Positions 1-4,954 of a DNA stretch of 6,730 nucleotides are shown here, piece by piece (the stretch's first letter is position 1; each line of letters opens with the position of its first letter). The notes below the pieces were generated by a model. The model saw only the letters and a list, made by a program, of their open reading frames with translations, was not told the DNA's origin and ran no database searches. The translations under genes were made by a program, and so were the position numbers. This DNA is from an uncultured Bacteroides sp. (GTDB taxonomy: Bacteria; Bacteroidota; Bacteroidia; Bacteroidales; Bacteroidaceae). Where the stretch lies: positions 1 to 6,730 of the forward strand of contig CAMTFK010000247.1 of the NCBI GenBank assembly GCA_947071285.1, given 5' to 3'.

Positions 1-171
1 GGTGAACACTACCTGACGGGCGATGAAGTGTGCAGGCGGCTTTGCATCAGCAAACGGACGTTGCAGGATTACAGGGACACGGGACTGCTGGGGTACGTGC
101 AGCTTCCGGGAAAAATCATCTACCGGGAAAGCGACATCATGGATTTGTTGGAAAGGTTTTATCGGAAATGA
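1..171 (+). CDS. Helix-turn-helix (excisionase-like) DNA-binding protein, 3' end only
   Basis: The frame is open from the first base of the window and ends at TGA 169-171. The last 56 residues are visible and the start lies outside. The visible part reads HYLTGDEVCRRLCISKRTLQDYRD, then a short GLL..VQLPGKIIY wing and a C-terminal helix (ESDIMDLLERFYRK). This is the pattern of the small MerR/excisionase-type helix-turn-helix proteins (HTH_17-like) that are common in Bacteroides mobile elements: 'LTGDEVCRRLCIS' would be the first helix and turn, 'KRTLQDYRD' the recognition helix, and the GKIIY strand the wing. Such proteins act as excision factors or small regulators. The gene converges on the recombinase at 314-1531, which fits a role in the same element. 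The exact function (directionality factor or regulator) cannot be told from this fragment. The family call is fairly firm. Confidence 0.75.
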   Translation, partial: GEHYLTGDEVCRRLCISKRTLQDYRDTGLLGYVQLPGKIIYRESDIMDLLERFYRK

Positions 172-175
172 AATT

Positions 176-286
176 TTGTTTTCTTGGAATCTTGCTTTCT
201 TGAAATATTGAAAGATTGTTTTATTTCAATCTTGTTTTCTATATTTATTGTTTGATTGATTAAAAGCCAGCAATCACGTTTTCTTG
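176..286 (+). repeat. Four degenerate copies of TTGTTTTCTTG
   Basis: Between the HTH gene and the integrase terminator the motif occurs at 176-186 (TTGTTTTCTTG), 192-202 (TTGCTTTCTTG), 232-242 (TTGTTTTCTAT) and 276-286 (ACGTTTTCTTG), all in the same orientation. Copies 1 and 2 differ by one base; copies 3 and 4 match 9 of 11. The stretch is T-rich, which raises the chance of accidental similarity, but the spacing of copies between a recombinase and a small DNA-binding protein gene would fit a protein-binding array. Confidence 0.35.
207..233 (+). terminator. Nested hairpin after the helix-turn-helix gene, possible + strand terminator
   Basis: AAGATTG (212-218) pairs with CAATCTT (227-233) around an 8-base loop, followed by TTTTCT. 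An alternative, mutually exclusive pairing is ATTGAAA (207-213) with TTTCAAT (224-230). The position 40-60 bases after the TGA at 171 fits a weak terminator for the + strand gene. The stem is A/T-rich, so termination efficiency is uncertain. Confidence 0.35.
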
Positions 287-305
287 AAAACTGTGTTGCT
301 GGCTT
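264..305 (-). terminator. Strong hairpin terminator between the convergent HTH and integrase genes
   Basis: AAGCCAGCAA (264-273) is a perfect 10-base inverted match to TTGCTGGCTT (296-305). Inside it GTTTTC (279ff) can pair with GAAAAC, extending the stem past a small internal loop. On the - strand the stem is followed directly by a short T-run (GGCTTTTAAT), as expected for a rho-independent terminator. It starts 9 bases after the integrase stop codon (314-316) and would also block read-through from the + strand gene. Confidence 0.8.
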
Positions 306-313
306 CTTCGTGG

Positions 314-1531
314 TTATACGGATAGCTGTTTCTCAACGGCTTGCATATCCCTTAGTATCGTTTGGTCTAATACTTTCGCATAATGCTGCGTCATTCGGGT
401 GGATGAATGCCCCAGCATTTTAGCCACGTTCGGCAGTGACACGTTGTTAGCCAGTGCGATAACCGAAGCGAAACTGTGCCGGGCTGTGTGCGTGGTCAGG
501 TTCTTTTTAATACTGCACAGGTCGGCAATCTCTTTCAGGTAGCTGTTCATCTTCTGATTGCAGGGAACGGGCAACAAAGTTCCTTTATCCATGCAGTAGG
601 GGTTATCCTTATACTTTTCAAGTATCTGTTTGGGAATGCTCAAAAGCGGGATGTTGCAGATATTGTTTGTCTTTTCACGGGGTTTCACTATCCACAGATT
701 GCCGTTGCCGTCCTCTGAAACGTGTTCGGGGCGCAAGTTATACACGTCTATGAATGCCAGCCCGGTATATACGCAGAAAATAAAAACATCCCGTACCAGT
801 TCCAGCCGTTCAATCCTGAACTCTTTCTGCCATATCCGGTTTATTTCGGCTTGGCTTAGGAACTGTTTGTTTACTTCCACCTCGTGAAACTTGATTCCGG
901 CAAACGGGTTCTTTGTCAGCCATTCGTTGGCAATGGCAAGGTTTATCACTTTCTTAAAACATTTCATGTACCGGATAACGGTATTCTGTGCGCAATGCTT
1001 CTCCGTCTTTAGGTATAAATCGAATTTGCGTACCAGTTCCCCGTTTACCTCACGCAACAGCATATCATCTACCTTGTAATCCCGTTTAACCAGTTCTATG
1101 AGGTATTTAAGGCAATTGTCATAACGTCTTACGGTGATGTCGGTATAGTCCGTCCCGATTAGCTTCCGGCAGTTGTCGTTATGCTCCTTGAACACATTAT
1201 ACAATGTCTTGAAAGTTTCGTCCTTTCCCTGATAGCGGTTCACTATGGCACGTGCGGAGATAATCTTTCCTTCCAGTTCCAAGTCTTGGTAAATCTGATA
1301 GAATTTCACACGCAGGGCATCAATGTAATGGTTTAGTTCCACGGAATTGCGGTCTTTGCCTGTCGATTTCTCTTTTTCCTGCGACCAAAGTGGGACTTTG
1401 ATACTCCGTTTCAGTTGAAGTTCCACGTATAAGCGGTCATAAGTGACACGCACACGCACGGGTGCTTCCCCGTTTTTTAACAGTTTGCTACGCTTGATGA
1501 AGAACAATACGCTGAATCTTTTTCTTTCCAT
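314..1531 (-). CDS. Tyrosine recombinase / integrase, IntDOT-like Bacteroides family
   Basis: This is a site-specific recombinase that would cut and join DNA at the attachment sites of the element it sits in. The frame can be extended to a TTG at 1540, but the first ATG is at 1531 and gives a 405-residue protein. I prefer it because a -7-like box at 1553-1560 would leave almost no leader for the TTG. Domains, numbered from the ATG: an arm-type DNA-binding domain at about 5-90 (FSVLFFIKRS...VRVRVTYDR), a SAM-like core-binding domain at about 108-207, and the catalytic domain at about 225-390. Visible catalytic residues are R285 and K287 (KPREKT), H348-x-x-R351 (HTARHS), H375 (LGHSS) and the nucleophile Y384 (TQHYAKV). 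The usual first catalytic Arg is replaced by Ala259 (YTGLAFIDV), as this Bacteroides group often lacks it. The length is normal and there is no frameshift. The gene points away from tRNA-Phe, the typical integrase position at an island end. Confidence 0.93.
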   Translation of the reverse strand: MERKRFSVLFFIKRSKLLKNGEAPVRVRVTYDRLYVELQLKRSIKVPLWSQEKEKSTGKDRNSVELNHYIDALRVKFYQIYQDLELEGKIISARAIVNRYQGKDETFKTLYNVFKEHNDNCRKLIGTDYTDITVRRYDNCLKYLIELVKRDYKVDDMLLREVNGELVRKFDLYLKTEKHCAQNTVIRYMKCFKKVINLAIANEWLTKNPFAGIKFHEVEVNKQFLSQAEINRIWQKEFRIERLELVRDVFIFCVYTGLAFIDVYNLRPEHVSEDGNGNLWIVKPREKTNNICNIPLLSIPKQILEKYKDNPYCMDKGTLLPVPCNQKMNSYLKEIADLCSIKKNLTTHTARHSFASVIALANNVSLPNVAKMLGHSSTRMTQHYAKVLDQTILRDMQAVEKQLSV

Positions 1532-1552
1532 ACGGCTCAATTTTTAATGATA

Positions 1553-1560
1553 CAAAGTTA
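1553..1560 (-). promoter_or_regulatory. Candidate Bacteroides-type -7 promoter box for the integrase
   Basis: The - strand reads TAACTTTG, matching the Bacteroidetes -7 consensus TAnnTTTG, 21 bases before the ATG at 1531. I find no TTG at 19-21 bases further upstream, so the -33 half is poor and the promoter may be weak or need an activator. The box lies directly beside the tRNA T-arm-like sequence at 1560-1578. Confidence 0.45.
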
Positions 1561-1578
1561 GGAAATCGAACCGAGAAC
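1560..1578 (-). repeat. Imperfect copy of the tRNA-Phe T-arm next to the integrase promoter
   Basis: On the + strand, 1560-1578 reads AGGAAATCGAACCGAGAAC and the tRNA segment 1793-1810 reads AGGAATCGAACCGGGGAC. They share a perfect 10-mer (AATCGAACCG at 1564-1573 and 1796-1805), and the wider alignment has 16 matches, two mismatches and one extra base. It does not fold as a T-arm and no other tRNA parts accompany it, so it is not a second tRNA gene. It could be an attachment-site relic or a recombinase binding site, or chance. Confidence 0.5.
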
Positions 1579-1725
1579 CCTGTTGTGTAAAACAGTGCAA
1601 CGTGCTGTAAAAGAATGAAGTAAACACCTCGCAGTGGAACATTCCGGGCTTTTGAAAACAGTCCCTTGAATAAGGACGTATGGTTTGCTTCAATCCCACT
1701 AATTTTGCCTACTCTTGGAAAAGAA

Positions 1726-1758
1726 AAATCCCTGAACTTCTTTGAAATTCAGGGATTT
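1726..1758 (-). terminator. Rho-independent terminator of tRNA-Phe
   Basis: AAATCCCTGAA (1726-1736) and TTCAGGGATTT (1748-1758) form a perfect 11-base stem with an 11-base loop. On the - strand the stem runs into a T-run (GGGATTTTTC). It begins about 25 bases past the 3' end of the tRNA and is correctly placed and oriented to end its transcript. Confidence 0.85.
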
Positions 1759-1782
1759 ACATCGTTTTGCCTTCTTAAAAAG

Positions 1783-1855
1783 TGGTGCCACCAGGAATCG
1801 AACCGGGGACACAAGGATTTTCAGTCCTTTGCTCTACCAACTGAGCTATGGCACC
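1783..1855 (-). tRNA. tRNA-Phe (anticodon GAA)
   Basis: The - strand folds into a standard 73-base cloverleaf: acceptor stem GGTGCCA/TGGCACC, D-arm GCTC-AGTTGGTA-GAGC, anticodon arm AAGGA-CTGAAAA-TCCTT with anticodon GAA, five-base variable loop GTGTC, T-arm CCCGG-TTCGATT-CCTGG, and discriminator A at 1783. CCA is not encoded (the next bases are CTT), so it must be added by nucleotidyltransferase. The middle pair of the T-stem is a C-T mismatch as read. The gene has its own Bacteroides-type promoter upstream and a terminator downstream, and its 3' end faces the integrase. Confidence 0.97.
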
Positions 1856-1876
1856 ATGTTTTCTCTTTTGCGGTTG

Positions 1877-1906
1877 CAAAGGTAGTGAAAGTTTTGGACT
1901 ATGCAA
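1877..1906 (-). promoter_or_regulatory. Bacteroides-type -33/-7 promoter of tRNA-Phe
   Basis: The - strand carries TTG (1904-1906), a spacer of exactly 19 bases and TACCTTTG (1877-1884), an excellent match to the Bacteroidetes housekeeping promoter TTG-N19-TAnnTTTG. The expected transcript start is around 1870, giving a leader of about 15 bases before the mature tRNA 5' end at 1855, to be removed by RNase P. Confidence 0.85.
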
Positions 1907-1922
1907 GAGGTTTGGGAATAAA

Positions 1923-1962
1923 AAACGCTGATAAATGCCTATATGGCTAATTATCAGCGTTT
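1923..1962 (-). terminator. Terminator of the sppA-lpxK-punA-thiL unit
   Basis: AAACGCTGATAA (1923-1934) is a perfect 12-base inverted match to TTATCAGCGTTT (1951-1962). GCC (1937-1939) and GGC (1945-1947) can add an inner mini-stem. On the - strand the stem leads into GCGTTTTTATTC, a good T-run. It lies about 35 bases after the thiL stop and just before the tRNA-Phe promoter, insulating the tRNA gene from the operon. Confidence 0.85.
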
Positions 1963-1965
1963 ATA

Positions 1966-1987
1966 TTTTCTCTAAAAAGAGAGAAAA
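1966..1987 (-). terminator. Small accessory hairpin after thiL
   Basis: TTTTCTCT (1966-1973) pairs with AGAGAAAA (1980-1987) around a six-base loop, 10 bases after the thiL stop codon and directly ahead of the main terminator at 1923-1962. With mostly A/T pairs it is probably not a terminator alone. It may protect the mRNA 3' end or support the main hairpin. Confidence 0.35.
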
Positions 1988-1996
1988 AGTCGATTT

Positions 1997-3070
1997 CTAC
2001 TCAGTTTCTCCGTTTTCTTCTGCTTTTTCTTCTACGGATGTTTCTCCTTTCAGTGGATTCCAGCCTTGTGCTTTCAGCTCAAACTCCTGACCGTCGCGGG
2101 TAATTAATGCACAACCTAATTCCGGTTTGGTGATATGCCCGATTAGTTTTACCCCTTCCATTTCCGAAACCTTCTCATGGTCGGCAATGGGAACGGTGAA
2201 CAACAATTCGTAGTCCTCACCACCATTCAGGGCGCAAGTAGTCAGATTCATATTAAACTCTTCAGCCATGACAGCCGTCTGATAATCAATGGGGATATGC
2301 TCCTCGTAGACACGGCAACCCACTTTGCTTTGCGTACAGATATGCAGCAATTCAGAAGATAAACCATCGGAAATGTCCATCATGGAAGTGGGTTGGATGC
2401 CCTCTTCTGCCAGCTTTTCAATAATGTCACGACGAGCCTCCGGTTTCAATTGGCGTTCCAGAAGATATTCTTTGCCGGAAAAATCAGGCTGTAAATCGGT
2501 ATTGCCTTTGAGAGCAATCTTCTCGCGCTCTAATAATTGTAATCCCATGTACGCGGCACCCAAGTCACCGGTAACGCAAACCAGATCTGTTTCTTTGGCA
2601 CCATTCCGGTAAACTACTTTATCTTTGTCCGCTTCGCCGATACAAGTGATACTGATTGCCAGTCCCGTAAGAGAAGACGAAGTATCTCCACCTACGATGT
2701 CCACATCATATTCCTCACATGCCAGACGGATACCGGCATACAACTCCTCTATATCTTCTACAGAGAAACGTTTGGAAAGGGCCAGGGAAACCGTTATCTG
2801 CTTCGGCGTGCCGTTCATGGCATAGATATCGGAGAAGTTCACGACGGCAGCTTTATAGCCCAGATGTTTCAGCGGGACATAGACTAAATCGAAATGTACA
2901 CCTTCCATCAGCAAGTCAGTGGTAATCAGCACTTGCTTTTCGGCAGGGTAGGAGAGTACGGCGGCATCATCGCCCACACCATACCGGCTCGATTCATTTT
3001 TCAGTTCAATGCCTTCGGTGAGGCGGCGGATGAGGCCGAATTCACCGAGGCTTGCTATTTCTGTTCTCAT
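1997..3070 (-). CDS. thiL: Thiamine-monophosphate kinase
   Basis: ThiL phosphorylates thiamine monophosphate with ATP to give thiamine diphosphate, the last step of cofactor synthesis, in the cytoplasm. The 357-residue protein shows the two-domain PurM/AIR-synthase-like layout. The N-terminal ATP/Mg half carries GVGDDAAVL (31-39, metal-binding Asp pair), TTDLLMEGVHFD (50-61), NFSDIYAMNG (78-87), GGDTSSS (127-133) and TGDLGAAYMG (167-176). The C-terminal half carries MDISDGLSSEL (231-241) and GGEDYELLF (283-291). All expected motifs are present, so the enzyme should be active. The last 17 residues form a Glu-rich tail (from about 341) of unknown role. The ATG at 3070 starts two bases after the TAA of punA, which suggests translational coupling. 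I see no Shine-Dalgarno sequence and no riboswitch in front of it. It is the last gene of the operon, ended by the hairpins just downstream. Confidence 0.96.
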   Translation of the reverse strand: MRTEIASLGEFGLIRRLTEGIELKNESSRYGVGDDAAVLSYPAEKQVLITTDLLMEGVHFDLVYVPLKHLGYKAAVVNFSDIYAMNGTPKQITVSLALSKRFSVEDIEELYAGIRLACEEYDVDIVGGDTSSSLTGLAISITCIGEADKDKVVYRNGAKETDLVCVTGDLGAAYMGLQLLEREKIALKGNTDLQPDFSGKEYLLERQLKPEARRDIIEKLAEEGIQPTSMMDISDGLSSELLHICTQSKVGCRVYEEHIPIDYQTAVMAEEFNMNLTTCALNGGEDYELLFTVPIADHEKVSEMEGVKLIGHITKPELGCALITRDGQEFELKAQGWNPLKGETSVEEKAEENGETE

Positions 3071-3072
3071 GA

Positions 3073-3882
3073 TTACGCTCTGTTTATCAATTCTCTCATA
3101 ATCTCTGTCATTTTCGGCTGGGCGGCATCGGCAGCTTTCTGCACTTCTTCGTGCGTCACTTCCACGATCTTACCTTCCACACCGAGGTCGGTGATTACAG
3201 AGATACCAAACACTTTGATTCCACAATGGTTCGCAACAATCACTTCCGGCACTGTAGACATACCCACTGCATCCGCACCGAAGATATGGAACAATTTATA
3301 TTCAGCCGGCGTCTCAAACGTCGGGCCTTGTGTGCCGACGTATACACCATGTTGCACTTTGATACCCTTTTCCGCGGCAATTGCATCAGCCTTACGAATC
3401 AGTTCCTTGTTGTATGCCTCACTCATATCCGGGAAACGCGGTCCGTACGGAATATTCTTGCCGCGCAACGGATGTTCGGGGAAGTAATTGATATGGTCTG
3501 TAATAATCATCAGGTCGCCGATTTCAAAATCCGGGTTCGTGCCGCCGCTCGCATTGGAAACGAACAGGGTCTTGATGCCCAACTCACGCATCACACGTAC
3601 GGGGAATGTCACTTCCTTCATCGAGTAACCTTCATAGTAATGGAAACGGCCTTGCATTGCCATGATATCCTTGTTACCCAGCTTGCCGAATATCAGCTTT
3701 CCGCTGTGTCCTTCCACCGTCGATACGGGGAAGTTCGGTATTTCCTCATACTTTATTTCGTACTTCTCGGTGATTTCAGTGGCAAGACTGCCTAAACCGG
3801 TTCCGAGGATAATCGCTGTCTCTGGTTGTGTGTGCATCCTACCTTTCAGGTAAGCCGCTGTTTCTTGAATGAGCTCTAACAT
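3073..3882 (-). CDS. punA: Purine nucleoside phosphorylase, trimeric (PNP/MTAP) family
   Basis: This cytoplasmic enzyme splits purine (deoxy)nucleosides with phosphate into base and (deoxy)ribose-1-phosphate for salvage. The frame opens at a TTG at 3888, but the ATG at 3882 is the better start and gives 269 residues beginning MLELIQETAAYL. From that ATG the signatures, compared with human PNP from memory, are: phosphate loop LGTGLG (26-31), H59 in VEGHSG, R79-F-H81-YY-EGY, SNASGG (109-114), GPTFETPAEY with E190 (purine Glu), GMSTVPEVIVANHCG (207-221, family signature) and H244 in VTHEEV. All catalytic positions are filled. The notable difference is D232 in VITDLG, where human PNP has Asn243. 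The gene overlaps the end of lpxK by 44 bases and is followed two bases later by thiL. The length is normal. The family call is very firm and the base preference is open. Confidence 0.95.
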   Translation of the reverse strand: MLELIQETAAYLKGRMHTQPETAIILGTGLGSLATEITEKYEIKYEEIPNFPVSTVEGHSGKLIFGKLGNKDIMAMQGRFHYYEGYSMKEVTFPVRVMRELGIKTLFVSNASGGTNPDFEIGDLMIITDHINYFPEHPLRGKNIPYGPRFPDMSEAYNKELIRKADAIAAEKGIKVQHGVYVGTQGPTFETPAEYKLFHIFGADAVGMSTVPEVIVANHCGIKVFGISVITDLGVEGKIVEVTHEEVQKAADAAQPKMTEIMRELINRA

Positions 3883-4942
3883 AGCCAATAATATTTTGGT
3901 TAAATATATGTTGTTGATTTTGTAAGAATTCTATCTCTATCGGCAAAACGTACAAGTACGGTTTCAATGCTTCGGCCAGTGCCGGATGGTGTTGCAGCCT
4001 TGTCGCATCCTTCTCTGTGGTGACAATCAGCTTCTTTTCTCCTTCCAGGTGCTCGAAGCGTTCCTTTATCAATTGCAGGTCTTTATGGCTGAAATCGTGA
4101 TGGTCGTCAAACTGGCATAAATCCACGTGGGGGGTATGTGCTTTCAGTTTCTCCATCAATGTGGCAGGCGAGGCAATTCCCGTCACCAGCAATACCTGCT
4201 CGTCTTTTCCGAGCGAAGCAAGTGCCCGCCGTTTCTCTCCGAAGAGCGGGGTCAGTGCACCATACCTAAATGATGAAAAATAAAGTTGCTGATACGGATA
4301 CAGTTTCAGTCTTTTCGTGATGATATTGAAGTCTATCGGTTTGATGTCCTCCGGGCATTTCGTCACGATTACGATATGTGCCCGGTTCTTGCCGTCTTCC
4401 GGTTCACGCAGACGCCCTGCCGGAAGCAGTGTGTCGTCTGAAAACAGTCTGTGGAAATCCGTCAGCAATATGTTTAGCCCCGCTTTTACATGCCGGTGCT
4501 GAAAGGCATCATCCAGTAACACCACATCCACTTTGGGATTTTCCAGTTTCATCAACTGTTCGATGCCGTGGCAACGATTCTCGTCCACAGCCACCCGTAT
4601 ATCGGGAAATTTGGTTTTTATCTGATAAGGTTCGTCACCGATACGCTTTACGTCTGTTTCGTCCGTAGCCAGCACGTATCCTTTGCTTTTCCGTTTGTAA
4701 CCCCGGCTCAGCATGGCTACGTGCGCTCCCGTTTGTTGCAACAGCTTGATAAGATACTCCGTGTGTGGCGTCTTGCCCGTACCGCCCACGGCGAGGTTTC
4801 CGACGCATACCACAGGTACGTCAAAACTCTTTGACCGGTAATATCCCCAATCAAAGAGTTTGTTTCGCAGGTATACCCCTATCCCGTAAAGCCACGAGAC
4901 GGGGTATAGCCAATAGTGTATCTTAACAAGCGGTTCTTCCAT
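3839..4942 (-). CDS. lpxK: Tetraacyldisaccharide 4'-kinase (lipid A biosynthesis)
   Basis: LpxK phosphorylates the 4' position of the tetraacyl-disaccharide-1-phosphate precursor to give lipid IVA, at the inner face of the inner membrane. The 367-residue protein starts with a hydrophobic/aromatic, amphipathic stretch (WLYPVSWLYGIGVYLRNKLF, about 11-30) that fits membrane association. It then shows VGNLAVGGTGKTPH (47-60, Walker A P-loop), LSRGYKRK (78-85), GDEP (102-105), VVLLDDAFQHRHV (140-152, Walker B region), LLPAGRLREP (172-181), a DDHHDF motif (279-284) and VTTEKDATRL (307-316). These are the family's hallmark motifs in the usual order. The ATG at 4942 follows the sppA stop by 12 bases, and the 3' end runs 44 bases into punA. 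It shows that the organism makes a Gram-negative lipid A. No defect is visible. Confidence 0.96.
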   Translation of the reverse strand: MEEPLVKIHYWLYPVSWLYGIGVYLRNKLFDWGYYRSKSFDVPVVCVGNLAVGGTGKTPHTEYLIKLLQQTGAHVAMLSRGYKRKSKGYVLATDETDVKRIGDEPYQIKTKFPDIRVAVDENRCHGIEQLMKLENPKVDVVLLDDAFQHRHVKAGLNILLTDFHRLFSDDTLLPAGRLREPEDGKNRAHIVIVTKCPEDIKPIDFNIITKRLKLYPYQQLYFSSFRYGALTPLFGEKRRALASLGKDEQVLLVTGIASPATLMEKLKAHTPHVDLCQFDDHHDFSHKDLQLIKERFEHLEGEKKLIVTTEKDATRLQHHPALAEALKPYLYVLPIEIEFLQNQQHIFNQNIIGYVRAHSRNSGLPER

Positions 4943-4945
4943 CCA

Positions 4946-4952
4946 CTCCTTT
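4946..4952 (-). promoter_or_regulatory. Shine-Dalgarno-like AAAGGAG before lpxK, unusually close to the ATG
   Basis: The 12-base sppA-lpxK gap reads AGAAAGGAGTGG on the - strand. AAAGGAG matches the anti-Shine-Dalgarno well but sits only three bases before the ATG at 4942, closer than the usual 5-9. It may still help initiation. No other in-frame start at a better distance is evident. Confidence 0.35.
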
Positions 4953-4954
4953 CT

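Larger units (their letters stand above)
1541..1782. other. Non-coding gap between integrase and tRNA-Phe, candidate attachment-site region
   Basis: No convincing gene lies in these 242 bases. They contain the integrase -7-like box (1553-1560), an imperfect copy of the tRNA-Phe T-arm (1560-1578), two TGTAAAA direct repeats starting exactly 20 bases apart (1586-1592 and 1606-1612), and the tRNA terminator hairpin (1726-1758). Integrases of this kind often act at the 3' end of a neighbouring tRNA gene, so the element's end is expected here or inside the tRNA. Which bases are the crossover site cannot be told from one end alone. Confidence 0.45.

Noticed and set aside
23..211. 62-residue + strand open frame starting MKCAGG
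   Set aside because: It is in a different frame from the HTH protein at 1-171, whose sequence is clearly protein-like; the alternative is rich in Cys, Gly and Trp and has no recognisable pattern.
1538..1540. TTG start for the integrase (three residues longer)
   Set aside because: The ATG at 1531 is a better codon, and the TAACTTTG box at 1553-1560 would leave only a few bases of leader for the TTG.
1640..1670. Possible second tRNA remnant (GGGACTG..., similar to the tRNA-Phe anticodon arm)
   Set aside because: Only GGACTG is shared with the anticodon arm, the stem does not form, and its distance from the T-arm copy at 1560-1578 is wrong for one tRNA.
1678..1688. GTA..TTTGC-like sequence resembling the CTnDOT target GTAnnTTTGC
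   Set aside because: It has three bases rather than two between GTA and TTTGC. The other near match, at 1876-1884, is fully explained as the tRNA -7 promoter box.
1666..1950. 94-residue + strand open frame across the tRNA
   Set aside because: It runs antisense through tRNA-Phe, its terminator and its promoter. The start is not ATG and the product has no family features.
2894..3487. 197-residue + strand open frame opposite thiL/punA
   Set aside because: Antisense to two strongly conserved genes; composition follows from the codon pattern of the real genes. The same applies to the + strand frames at 3151-3795, 4916-5434, 5630-5947 and 5791-6138.
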